From assembly GCA_017559615.1 (NCBI GenBank), contig JAFYRB010000079.1, positions 1-20,060 of the forward strand: a stretch of DNA of 20,060 bases, read 5' to 3'. Made by a program: the position numbers and the translations under genes. The notes below the pieces were generated by a model. The model worked only from the letters and a program-made list of their open reading frames with translations. It was not told where the DNA came from and made no database searches. Below are positions 1 to 8,191 of the stretch, piece after piece. How positions within the stretch are numbered: position 1 is the stretch's first letter; each line of letters starts with the position of its first letter. The DNA is from Alistipes sp. (GTDB lineage: Bacteria > Bacteroidota > Bacteroidia > Bacteroidales > Rikenellaceae).

Positions 1-153
1 AGCTGGCTCATAGTGCTTAAGCTCAATCTTCGAGAATGGAGGTGTCTGGAATGGGGTATCCCACTCAGCCACGAGAGGGTTCTTGGTGATGTCGTCTGCA
101 CAACCAACAAGACCCAAAGTCAATGCTGACATAATAAAAAGTACTTTTTTCAG
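1..153 (-). CDS. M3-family peptidase, N-terminal part only (lipoprotein)
   Basis: Partial gene that runs off the left edge. Reading from 153 or 132 leftward gives a signal sequence ending in the lipobox LVGC, followed by a segment (NPLVAEW...PPFSKIELKHYEPA) that closely parallels the mature N-terminus of the M3 peptidase just upstream (NPLLEEW...PPFDKIRTEHFEPA). The two are therefore tandem paralogues, and this one is probably also an exported zinc peptidase. The only in-frame ATG (130-132) would leave a signal peptide with no positive charge. A CTG at 151-153 gives LKKVLFIM..., which looks like a normal lipoprotein start with the initiator changed. The gap to the upstream gene is about 40 bases, so co-transcription is likely. 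Family assignment rests on this paralogue similarity, because the catalytic part lies outside the window. Confidence 0.75.
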   Translation of the reverse strand, partial: MKKVLFIMSALTLGLVGCADDITKNPLVAEWDTPFQTPPFSKIELKHYEPA

Positions 154-193
154 AGATAATTATTTAATGGTTTCAACAATTTACGTTGTTGGG

Positions 194-2431
194 TTACTTC
201 GTTGGGAGCTTTGGCGCAGTTTTAACAGGGCGACCTGGAAGCTGTGGAAGTGGTGCCTTCTTTACCTCTACAGGTGCCTCTTCGGTCTCTACAACCTCAT
301 CAACCTGCTCCTCTACAACAGGCTCTGTCCACAAGCCGCGAGCCTTAAGCATAGCAGTCTTATCAGGGTCTGCACCGCGGAACTTGCGATACATATCCAT
401 ACCTGCACGCTGACCACCCTGTGCCAAGAGATCATAACGGAAGCTGTGTGCAAGCTCCTTATCGCAGATGTCACGGCTCTCTGCGAATGCTGCGAATGCA
501 TCCTTGTCGAGTACCTCTGCCCAAAGGTAGAAGTAGTAGCCTGATGAGTAGCCGCCGTTGAAGATATGTGCGAAGTAGGTGTAGCGATAGCGTGGAGCAA
601 TCTCTGGGATTAGACCACGACGTGTAGCGAGGTTATACTCCTCGAAGTCGTTGATATCCATATCTGTATAGCTCTCCAATGAGTGGATATCCATATCGAT
701 AAGTGCCGCTGCTGCAAGCTCCGTAGTTGTGAAGCCCTGATTGAAGAGCGCAGCGTTCTGAATCTTCTCGATGTGTCTATCAGGAATAACCTCACCTGTC
801 TTGTAGTGGAGAGCATACTCCTTCATAATCTCTGGCTCGAAGGCCCAGTTCTCCATAATCTGTGATGGAAGCTCTACGAAGTCACCCTCAACCTCCGTTA
901 GACCGCGATAGCGAACATCAGCAAAGAGGAAGTGAAGTGCGTGACCGAACTCGTGGAACATAGTCTCTGCCTCGTCGAACGAGAGAAGTGATGGAGTGTC
1001 GCCCACAGGAGGTGTGAAGTTACATACGATACCAAGAACAGGAGCCTTGCGCACACCGTCAACATAACGCTGCTCGGTGAAGTTGCCACACCAAGCACCA
1101 CCACTCTTTGACTTACGTGGATATGGGTCGATGTAGAGAACACCTACGTGTGACTGATCCTGATCCAAAACCTGATATACGGTACACTCCTTGTGATAAC
1201 GTGGAGCTGTGATAGGGCGGAAGGTGATGCCATAGAGGCGGTTTGCGAGGTAGAACATACCATCACGAACGTTGTCCAACGAGAGATACTGGCGGATAGC
1301 CTCCTCATCGAGCTGATACTTCTTCTGACGTACCTGCTCTGCGTAGTACCACCAATCCGACTTCTCGAAGGTCTCGCCTGGGAAATCCTTGTTAAAGAGA
1401 GCCTTCATCTCCTCCAACTCGCGCTTTGCAGACTCTACCGCTGGCTCGAAAATCTCCTCCAAAAGCGAATATACAGCCTCTGGAGTACCTGCCATCTGGT
1501 CGTCGGTTACGTAGTGTGAGTATGACTTGAAGCCGAGCAAGTGTGCCTTCTCCACGCGAAGACGTGCCATATCCTCTGCCAACTGCTTGTTGTCGTACTC
1601 GTTGTCGTTGTTACAACGCATAAGGTAGCCGTTGTAAAGCTCGCGACGAAGGTCACGATTCTTCGAGTAGGTGAGGAATGGAAGCATACTTGGCTTATCG
1701 AGAGTGAATACATAACCCTCAACGCCCGCAGCCTTGGCATTCTCCTTTGCCTGGTTGCGTACGCCCTCAGGAAGCTCTTTCACCTGCTCGTCGGTGAGAA
1801 CCAACTGGAAGCTACCATTCTCCGTAAGAAGGTTATTGCCAAAGCGGATAGATAGCTCCGAAAGCTCGGCGTTAATCTGCATAAGACGCTCCTTAGCCTC
1901 GCCCTCAAGCAAAGCACCCGAACGTACGAAATCGTTGTAGGTCTTCTCCACAAGACGCATCTGCACCTCGTCGAGCTTCAAGCTATTACGCTTCTGGTAG
2001 ACAGCCTTCACACGTGCAAAGAGTGCATCGTTGAGCATAATGGTGTTGAAATGCTCCTCCACGCGAGGGATAATCTTATTCTGAACCTCCTGCATCTCGG
2101 CGTCGAGGTCCGAAGATGAGAGCATACCGAAGATAAGGTTAATCTCCGAGAGTTTGATACCTGCGTTGTCCAACGCAACGATAACATTCTCGAACGATGG
2201 CTCCTCCTGAGAATTTACAATCGCAGCAATCTCTTCGTTGTGCATCTTCATAGCCTCCTCGTATGCAGGCTCGAAATGCTCGGTGCGAATTTTGTCGAAT
2301 GGCGGAACACCAAATTCAGTTGTCCACTCCTCCAAAAGAGGGTTGCTCTCGGCAAAGAGAGCGTCGCTACCACAAGATAGATTCATAGTCATAGCAAACA
2401 ATAGTGACGATAATACAAAAAGACGTTTCAT
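194..2431 (-). CDS. M3-family zinc metallopeptidase (Dcp / oligopeptidase A-like), predicted lipoprotein
   Basis: A 745-residue zinc peptidase that, by family, cleaves short peptides or removes C-terminal dipeptides. The sequence shows the M3 signature HEFGH at residues 493-497 and the third zinc ligand E520 in DFVELPSQ. A hydrophobic signal sequence ends at Cys20 (MNLSC), so the protein is probably a lipoprotein in the periplasm or envelope. The body matches the usual length of about 680-700 residues. It carries an extra C-terminal tail of about 45 residues rich in Glu, Val, Pro and Lys, which looks disordered. The start at 2431 lies just downstream of a minus-strand -7 box (see 2448-2465), leaving a short leader. 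The gene heads a tandem pair with the paralogue at the left edge. Dcp and oligopeptidase A cannot be told apart here. Confidence 0.9.
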   Translation of the reverse strand: MKRLFVLSSLLFAMTMNLSCGSDALFAESNPLLEEWTTEFGVPPFDKIRTEHFEPAYEEAMKMHNEEIAAIVNSQEEPSFENVIVALDNAGIKLSEINLIFGMLSSSDLDAEMQEVQNKIIPRVEEHFNTIMLNDALFARVKAVYQKRNSLKLDEVQMRLVEKTYNDFVRSGALLEGEAKERLMQINAELSELSIRFGNNLLTENGSFQLVLTDEQVKELPEGVRNQAKENAKAAGVEGYVFTLDKPSMLPFLTYSKNRDLRRELYNGYLMRCNNDNEYDNKQLAEDMARLRVEKAHLLGFKSYSHYVTDDQMAGTPEAVYSLLEEIFEPAVESAKRELEEMKALFNKDFPGETFEKSDWWYYAEQVRQKKYQLDEEAIRQYLSLDNVRDGMFYLANRLYGITFRPITAPRYHKECTVYQVLDQDQSHVGVLYIDPYPRKSKSGGAWCGNFTEQRYVDGVRKAPVLGIVCNFTPPVGDTPSLLSFDEAETMFHEFGHALHFLFADVRYRGLTEVEGDFVELPSQIMENWAFEPEIMKEYALHYKTGEVIPDRHIEKIQNAALFNQGFTTTELAAAALIDMDIHSLESYTDMDINDFEEYNLATRRGLIPEIAPRYRYTYFAHIFNGGYSSGYYFYLWAEVLDKDAFAAFAESRDICDKELAHSFRYDLLAQGGQRAGMDMYRKFRGADPDKTAMLKARGLWTEPVVEEQVDEVVETEEAPVEVKKAPLPQLPGRPVKTAPKLPTK

Positions 2432-2447
2432 CCTTAATATTTTTTAA

Positions 2448-2465
2448 TTAACTTTGCAAAGTTAA
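2448..2465. promoter_or_regulatory. Palindromic divergent promoter: two back-to-back -7 boxes
   Basis: TTAACTTTGCAAAGTTAA is a perfect 18-bp palindrome between two divergent genes. It contains the Bacteroidota -7 consensus TAnnTTTG (TAACTTTG) on the plus strand at 2449-2456 and the same octamer on the minus strand at 2464-2457. Each box points at the adjacent start codon, rsmE at 2480 and the M3 peptidase at 2431. Both leaders would be short, under about 25 nt. The shared symmetrical element could make the two promoters mutually exclusive or serve as an operator. Confidence 0.65.
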
Positions 2466-2479
2466 AAAAATTATTGGCA

Positions 2480-3190
2480 ATGCAACTTTTTTATGCTCCA
2501 GAAATTACACTCCCAGAGTACACTTTGCCTGAGGAGGAGTCGAAACACTGCATCAGAGTGCTACGTATGCGCGTGGGAGATGAGCTTCATCTGACCGACG
2601 GAAAAGGTAATATGTATCGCTGTAACGTGGTGAGTGACAATGTGAAACATTGTGTGGTTAGGGTAGTGGAGACTACGCCCGAGTACGAGAAAATGACCTA
2701 CGGTTTGACTATGGCCGTAGCCCCAACAAAAAATATCGATCGTTTCGAATGGTTTTTAGAAAAAGCGACCGAAGTGGGCATTTCGGAGGTATATCCTTTG
2801 GAGTGTGACCATAGCGAGCGTAGACAGATAAAAGACGAGCGCGAGGAGAAAGTTATCACCTCGGCAGTAAAACAGTCGCTAAAAGCCTACCATCCGGTGC
2901 TTCATCCAATGACTCGTTTTAGGGATGTTGTGGCGATGCCGTTCGATGGCGAAAAGTTTATCGCACATTGCAACGATGCTATGGGCGAAAGAGAGTATTT
3001 AGGAAAGTTACTCAAAAAAGGGGGTAATACCCTAATTTTAATAGGTCCAGAGGGTGATTTTTCGGAAGAAGAGATTAACTTTGCACTCGAAAATGGATTT
3101 AAGGCTATCTCGCTGGGTAAGGAGCGTCTGCGTACGGAGACCGCAGCGGTGGTAGCAACGGTTGTTACCTCGACCATTAACAAGCTATAA
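2480..3190 (+). CDS. rsmE: 16S rRNA (uracil1498-N3)-methyltransferase RsmE
   Basis: A SPOUT-superfamily methyltransferase that, by family, methylates N3 of U1498 in the 16S rRNA decoding region using SAM. The N-terminus (MQLFYAPEI) and the PUA-like segment with KHCIRVLRMRVGD fit RsmE. The C-terminal knot has LIGPEGDFSEEEI followed by ISLGKERLRTETAA, the SAM-binding hallmark of the family. Length from the ATG at 2480 is 236 residues, close to the usual 240-250. A TTG at 2474 is in frame but the ATG matches family N-termini better. The gene is driven by the palindromic promoter just upstream. It ends 14 bases before the hyfB-like gene, so the housekeeping methyltransferase may share a transcript with the Ehr-type cluster. 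Confidence 0.93.
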   Translation: MQLFYAPEITLPEYTLPEEESKHCIRVLRMRVGDELHLTDGKGNMYRCNVVSDNVKHCVVRVVETTPEYEKMTYGLTMAVAPTKNIDRFEWFLEKATEVGISEVYPLECDHSERRQIKDEREEKVITSAVKQSLKAYHPVLHPMTRFRDVVAMPFDGEKFIAHCNDAMGEREYLGKLLKKGGNTLILIGPEGDFSEEEINFALENGFKAISLGKERLRTETAAVVATVVTSTINKL

Positions 3191-3204
3191 CTCAAATAAA
3201 ATAG

Positions 3205-5193
3205 ATGATGTATTTCTACACTTTGTTGGCAGCGTTAGTTGTCATAGTGGCTATTTTCCTTACACCTTTGCGACATAAGGTGTGGGTTGCTACGGCTACT
3301 ATTGCAGCTACCGCTATTGCTGCTTTGACCTTTGTCGTTAAGGCATTTAGTGGAGATGCGGTTACTATTGCATCATTCTCCACTCCGATGTTTGGCGCCG
3401 AGAGCTTTGTCGTAGATAAGCTCTCCTCGCTCTTTTTGTTGATTATATCCGTTGCGGCTATGGCTACGGTACTCTACTCGAGAGGCTATGTCGCGGGATA
3501 TATGAAGCGTTTTTCGCCCGCACACTTCTCGTTGCACTACACAGCCCTCGTGTTGCTCGTGGTGTCGATGATGTTTGTGGTGATGTCGAGCGGCGGTTTC
3601 TCGTTCCTCTTCTCGTGGGAGCTGATGACCATCGCGTCGTTCATCCTCATACTCTTCGAGGCAGACCGTCAGGATGTGCGTCGCGCGGCACTCAACTACT
3701 TGGTTATGATGCACATTGGCTTTATGTTCCTCGTGGTAGGTTTTGTGCTTCTGTATAACGTTACAGGCTCGGCAAACTTCTCGGCTGTTGAGGATTACTT
3801 CAAGATGGAGGCACCACTTCCGTTGTTCGTGATTCTCTTCATTGGCTTTGGTATGAAGGCGGGTATCTTCCCTATGCATATCTGGCTTCCAGAGGCGCAC
3901 CCAGCAGCTCCATCGCACGTCTCGGCTATTATGTCGGGCGTGATGATTAAGACGGGTGTATATGGTATTATGCGTCTTATGCAGGCTATTGATAGCAACA
4001 CAGCGTTGCTCTACGATATTGGCCTTATCGTACTGTTGTCGGGTATCGTAACAGGTCTGTGGGGTGTAATCTTCGCCGCTATGCAGAACGACGTTAAGCG
4101 CCTGTTGGCATACTCAAGTATCGAGAATATAGGTGTTATCCTCATTGGTTTGGGTATCGCAGCAGTAGGTCACGCTGCGGGTAGCGACCTTATAGGTATG
4201 TGTGGTTTGTGTGGTGCGTTGTTGCACACCGTTAACCACTCGCTCTTCAAGAGTATGCTCTTCTTCAGCGCGGGTAACATCTACTCGATGATGCACACCA
4301 CGAAGATGAATCAGATGGGTGGCTTGGCAAAGCATATGCCCGTTACCGCTATTTTGATGTTGTTCGCTACGGTAGCTATCTGCGCACTTCCACCGTTGAA
4401 TGGTTTTGTGTCGGAGTTGTTGATTTACATCGGTATGTTCAACGGCGTTAGCGATGGTCACGAGGTGTTGTACTCTATCGCTGGTATCATCGCACTCTCG
4501 CTTATTGGTGGTATCGTGGTGTTGGCATTCACGAAGCTCTATGGCGTTGTGTTCCTCGGCTCGCCACGCTCACATCACGTTGCGGAGTCTACCGAGGTGG
4601 ATAACCTTCGTATCGGTGCTATGGCAATTCCTGCGGCGTTTATCCTCTTTATTGGCCTATTCCCACAGTTTGCTATTCGCCCTGTGGCTATCGTTGCCGA
4701 GGCTATCTCGGGTGCGGATAATAGCATCGCTGTGAACCATTTTGCTCCAACACTCCAGTCGTTGAGCGCTGTGGCGTGGGTACTTGTGGCTATCGTATTG
4801 TTGCTCTACGCCCTTAAGCATAAGCTTCAGAGCGAGCGTAAGATTGAGCAGGGCCCAACGTGGGGTTGTGGCTTCACGGCAACAAACACCCGTATGCAGT
4901 ATACCGGTGAGTCCTTCTCGGAGGGCTTGGAGAGCATCGGTAAACCTCTTATGAAGAATGCTGTAGATGGTCGTGCGGTGGATAAGGGTGAGATATTCCC
5001 ATCGCCACATAACTATCGTATCGAGCATAAGGATAAGGTGGATTCGTTGCTTGGCTTGTGGTGGGTTAAGATGATGCACCGCATCAACGACTGGGTTATG
5101 TACCTACGTACGGGCCGTGTTAATAACTATATCACCTTCGCATTGGCCTTCTTCGTTGCGGTGCTTATCCTCTCAATTGTAGGTATTCTCTAA
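3205..5193 (+). CDS. hyfB: HyfB-like antiporter subunit of Ehr-type complex
   Basis: A large polytopic membrane protein of the MrpA/NuoL/HyfB proton-channel family (662 residues). The charged residues of a proton-translocating subunit are present: Glu139 in SWELMT, Lys218 in FGMKAG, the segment MHIWLPEAHPAAPSHVSA, Lys249 in SGVMIKTG and Lys298 in NDVKRLLAYSS. The C-terminal part has GPTWGCGF, a motif found in HyfB/HycC proteins, followed by a final membrane segment near residues 640-660. By family it forms part of the membrane arm that couples electron transfer to ion pumping. It is the first gene of a tight six-gene cluster. The ATG ATG at 3205 gives two equivalent starts. Names are by similarity only, since the downstream catalytic subunit is not a hydrogenase. 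Confidence 0.88.
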   Translation: MMYFYTLLAALVVIVAIFLTPLRHKVWVATATIAATAIAALTFVVKAFSGDAVTIASFSTPMFGAESFVVDKLSSLFLLIISVAAMATVLYSRGYVAGYMKRFSPAHFSLHYTALVLLVVSMMFVVMSSGGFSFLFSWELMTIASFILILFEADRQDVRRAALNYLVMMHIGFMFLVVGFVLLYNVTGSANFSAVEDYFKMEAPLPLFVILFIGFGMKAGIFPMHIWLPEAHPAAPSHVSAIMSGVMIKTGVYGIMRLMQAIDSNTALLYDIGLIVLLSGIVTGLWGVIFAAMQNDVKRLLAYSSIENIGVILIGLGIAAVGHAAGSDLIGMCGLCGALLHTVNHSLFKSMLFFSAGNIYSMMHTTKMNQMGGLAKHMPVTAILMLFATVAICALPPLNGFVSELLIYIGMFNGVSDGHEVLYSIAGIIALSLIGGIVVLAFTKLYGVVFLGSPRSHHVAESTEVDNLRIGAMAIPAAFILFIGLFPQFAIRPVAIVAEAISGADNSIAVNHFAPTLQSLSAVAWVLVAIVLLLYALKHKLQSERKIEQGPTWGCGFTATNTRMQYTGESFSEGLESIGKPLMKNAVDGRAVDKGEIFPSPHNYRIEHKDKVDSLLGLWWVKMMHRINDWVMYLRTGRVNNYITFALAFFVAVLILSIVGIL

Positions 5194-5211
5194 TCCTAAC
5201 TTCGGAAAATT

Positions 5212-6129
5212 ATGTTGGTAAAACTGCTAAATACATTGCTAATGGTTGTTGTTGCGCTCTCTATTACGGGCGTCATCAACCGTACACGAGCATTGCTCGC
5301 GGGAAGAAAGGGTATTCGCTTCTTCCAGCACATCTATAACGTAAACCTACAACTACGTAAGGGTGCGGTCTACTCTACAACTACTACGGCTTTGTTCCGC
5401 ATCGCTCCTACGGTCTACCTCGGAGCTGCGCTATTGGCCTTCCTCTTTATCCCCGTTGCCGACCTTGAGCCACTACTTTCGTTCCACGGCGATATCATCT
5501 TTGTAGCCTACTTGTTGGCTCTGTCGCGCGTTGCGATTATCCTTGCGGCGATGGATACGGGTAGCTCGTTCGAGGGTATGGGTGCTGCACGTGAGGCACT
5601 CTATGGTGCGTTGGTGGAGCCTGCACTTATGATGGGTTTGGCAACCTTGGCGCTCTTCTGCGGCTACTCGTCGTTTGCCGATATCTTCTCTACGGCACAG
5701 GAGCTCGATATGAACCTTACGATTGTACTGCTTATGGTGGCATACGTCTTTGTGGTGATTATGATTATCGAGGCGGGCCGCGTGCCTGTTGACGATCCAA
5801 AGACTCACCTTGAGCTTACTATGATTCACGAGGTAATGTGTCTTGACTACTCAGGCGTGGATATGGGCCTTATCCATATCGCAGGCTGGTTGAAGAATGC
5901 AATCTTCGCCGTTATCGCAGCTAATGCCGTTGCTGTTGCCGTGTCGTTCCACTGGTGGTTTGCAGCGCCTTTGGCAATCCTTATCACAGGAGTGTCGGTG
6001 GGTGTTGTGGAGTCGTTGCGTGCGCGTAACAAGCTCTCACGAAACATCACCTTCATCCTTACGATTGTGGCGATGTCGGCACTCGTATTGTTGACAGGTT
6101 TCTTGCTAATCCAAAACATCGAAATTTAA
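5212..6129 (+). CDS. hyfC: HyfC/NuoH-like membrane anchor subunit
   Basis: A 305-residue polytopic protein of the NuoH/HycD/HyfC family, which joins the membrane arm to the hydrophilic redox arm. Family signatures are complete: a TTTTALFRIAPTVYLGAALL-type loop, AAMDTGSSFEGMGAAREAL, and the acidic segment EAGRVPVDDPKTHLELTMIH that lines the proton/quinone entry in relatives. About eight membrane helices are apparent. The gene starts 18 bases after hyfB and ends 7 bases before hyfE, as expected for an operon. Unlike the soluble subunits it shows no sign of degeneration, so coupling to the membrane is probably still functional. Confidence 0.88.
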   Translation: MLVKLLNTLLMVVVALSITGVINRTRALLAGRKGIRFFQHIYNVNLQLRKGAVYSTTTTALFRIAPTVYLGAALLAFLFIPVADLEPLLSFHGDIIFVAYLLALSRVAIILAAMDTGSSFEGMGAAREALYGALVEPALMMGLATLALFCGYSSFADIFSTAQELDMNLTIVLLMVAYVFVVIMIIEAGRVPVDDPKTHLELTMIHEVMCLDYSGVDMGLIHIAGWLKNAIFAVIAANAVAVAVSFHWWFAAPLAILITGVSVGVVESLRARNKLSRNITFILTIVAMSALVLLTGFLLIQNIEI

Positions 6130-6136
6130 TCGAGCT

Positions 6137-6763
6137 ATGATACTATCCCTAATCATTCTTTACGTGTTGACGCTCATCTATCTCTCGATAGCTGACCGCT
6201 TCCGTAATCAGACTACGATACTTGCTATTCAGGGCTTGTTGCTCTTTGGTATCGCTATCGCACGTATGCACTCCTTCCACCCTGTGGAGTTGGGCTTCAT
6301 CGTGGTTGAGACGCTTATCTTCAAGGCTATTGTCATTCCTGCTATTTTGCTCTATGTCATCAAGCGCACGAAGATTAACCGCATACACTCCGCATCGTCG
6401 CAGTTTGGTGCGTTGGTAATGTCTATCATTGCGCTTGTTGCCAGCTGCACCATAACCTACTATATGGCCGATGAGCGTACGGATATGATATTCTTCGGTG
6501 TGTCGCTCTACGCCTTGCTCTCGGGATTGATTCTTATTGTTATGCGTAAGCGTATCTTCGCACACTTGGTCGGCTTCCTCGTAATTGAGAATGGCGTGTT
6601 TATGCTCTCGATGGCTATTGGTGTTGAGTTCCCATTGCTTATCAACCTTGCCATTATGCTCGATATCCTTGTGTCGATTGTAATCCTCGGTATGTTCCTC
6701 CAGCGTATGGATAACGAGATTCATACCGATGAAACCGATGCTCTAACCTCTATTAAAGACTAA
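6137..6763 (+). CDS. hyfE: HyfE-like membrane subunit (NuoK-like)
   Basis: A 208-residue, highly hydrophobic protein with about six membrane helices. Order and composition match HyfE of hydrogenase-4-type complexes, whose core resembles NuoK (and part of NuoJ). The segment IENGVFMLSMAIGVEFPLLI followed by LAIMLDILVSIVILGMF fits the C-terminal half of HyfE, and VVETLIFKAIVIPAILLY fits an internal helix with a buried Glu and Lys. It lies between hyfC and hyfF with gaps of 7 and 5 bases. In relatives this subunit contributes one of the small ion channels next to the antiporter subunits. Confidence 0.82.
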   Translation: MILSLIILYVLTLIYLSIADRFRNQTTILAIQGLLLFGIAIARMHSFHPVELGFIVVETLIFKAIVIPAILLYVIKRTKINRIHSASSQFGALVMSIIALVASCTITYYMADERTDMIFFGVSLYALLSGLILIVMRKRIFAHLVGFLVIENGVFMLSMAIGVEFPLLINLAIMLDILVSIVILGMFLQRMDNEIHTDETDALTSIKD

Positions 6764-6768
6764 CCACG

Positions 6769-8187
6769 ATGGAAATGCTTATATATATTATAGTATCATT
6801 GTTGCTTGCTGTGGCTCCTTTGGCAGTTCGCTCGGAGCGTGCCACACATATCCTTGCTGGTCTCTTCTTTGGCGTTCAGGTGGTAGCCTTGGCGTTGCTC
6901 CTCGTGTTTGGTAGGGTAGATAGCGTTATGCTCTACATCTTCCGCACCGACACCCTCGCCATAGTATTCCACATACTTATGACTGCGGTGTTGGGCTTCA
7001 CGCTCATCCACTCGTCGTCGTACCTAAAGGCTGAGAATGTATCTATTACCTCGTATAAGACCTACTACACGTTGTTGATGTTGTTGGCCGTAGCCATCAG
7101 CTGTGTCTATTACTCGGATAACGTGGCTATGACGTGGGTATTCCTCGAGGCTACCACAATCTGCTCGGCGGGTGTTATCTACCACCGTGAGTTCAAGCAG
7201 TCGTTGGAGGCTACGTGGAAGTATATCTTCGTATGTTCTACGGGTATTGCAATGGCATATCTCGGTATTTTGCTACTCTCTACGGTTGCTCACCACGGCG
7301 CGTTGGACTACGCTTCGTTGAAGGAGGTTATCGCCGAGGGTAATACCCTCTACCTCAAGGTGGCATTCTTGCTTATCGTTGTGGGTTATAGCTGTAAGAT
7401 GGAGATTTTCCCACTCTACACCGTAGGTGTGGATGCTAACTATGCTGCTCCTGCCCCTGCCTCAGCATTTATCTCTACGGCGCTTGTAAACGCAGGTTTC
7501 GTATCTATCTACCGCATCTACTCGTTGTATGCCGCAGCAAGCGAGGTGTTCGTCTGGGCGCGTCATCTGCTGATTCTTATTGGTATCTTGTCGTTGGCCG
7601 TAGGTGCTATGTTCCTGCGCCGCACGAATAACTACAAACGTTTCTTGTCGTACTCTACGGTGGAGAATATGGGTATCGTGGCTATCGGTATGGGTATTGG
7701 TGGCGTGGCGTTGTGGGCTGCGGTGTTCCACGTTATGTGCCACACGTTGGTTAAGAGTTCGATGTTCTTCCAGGTGGGTATTATGCGCCACGTGTACGAT
7801 AGTTATAGCATCAACCGCATCGGTAACTATATGAATATCAATCGTGTGGGTGCTATTGGCTTTACGCTCGGAACATTGGTATTGTTGGCCTTCCCACCAT
7901 CGCCACTCTTCATTAGCGAGGTTATGATATTCTCGGAGATTGTATCGGTGGGTAGCTGGTGGTTGCTCATTGCGATGCTTATCCTTATGTGTGTTGTTAT
8001 CTACTCTATCTGGGGCCGTTCGTTGCGCCTTGGCTACCACTCTAACCAGGATGAGTTGCACCTCTCGGCTGTAAATCGCCGCTTGTCGTACTTGGCTACG
8101 GTGCTTTTGGCTGTGGCAATCGTAGTGGGAGTATGGCAGCCTGATTTCGTGCGCGATGCCATTGATGTTATAACTAATATCGAGTAA
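6769..8187 (+). CDS. hyfF: HyfF-like antiporter subunit
   Basis: The second antiporter-like subunit (472 residues) of the NuoM/NuoN/HyfF type. Glu127 in WVFLEATT and Lys210 in SCKMEIFP match the conserved TM5 Glu and TM7 Lys. A lysine also lies in NNYKRFLSYSTVENMG, the equivalent of HyfB DVKRLLAYSSIENIG. The segment that reads SGVMIKTG in HyfB is STALVNAG here, so that Lys is Asn241, and the LPEAH motif is replaced by VGVDANYAAP. Such changes may be normal for the HyfF branch or may mark altered ion transfer. The cluster has only two large antiporter subunits, with no hyfD-like third one. It ends 4 bases before the hyfG-like gene. Confidence 0.85.
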   Translation: MEMLIYIIVSLLLAVAPLAVRSERATHILAGLFFGVQVVALALLLVFGRVDSVMLYIFRTDTLAIVFHILMTAVLGFTLIHSSSYLKAENVSITSYKTYYTLLMLLAVAISCVYYSDNVAMTWVFLEATTICSAGVIYHREFKQSLEATWKYIFVCSTGIAMAYLGILLLSTVAHHGALDYASLKEVIAEGNTLYLKVAFLLIVVGYSCKMEIFPLYTVGVDANYAAPAPASAFISTALVNAGFVSIYRIYSLYAAASEVFVWARHLLILIGILSLAVGAMFLRRTNNYKRFLSYSTVENMGIVAIGMGIGGVALWAAVFHVMCHTLVKSSMFFQVGIMRHVYDSYSINRIGNYMNINRVGAIGFTLGTLVLLAFPPSPLFISEVMIFSEIVSVGSWWLLIAMLILMCVVIYSIWGRSLRLGYHSNQDELHLSAVNRRLSYLATVLLAVAIVVGVWQPDFVRDAIDVITNIE

Positions 8188-8191
8188 TGCT

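Noticed and set aside
175..192. CAACAA/TTGTTG inverted repeat between the two M3 genes as a terminator
   Set aside because: The stem is 6 bp, A-T rich and without a T-run; the genes look co-transcribed.
3373..3918. Long minus-strand open frame inside hyfB
   Set aside because: It is antisense to a clear membrane protein and is rich in His, Arg and Glu, as expected for the reverse of hydrophobic codons; no start context.
7462..8061. 199-codon minus-strand open frame inside the hyfF-like gene
   Set aside because: Same reason: a composition shadow of the antiporter gene with no promoter or family match.
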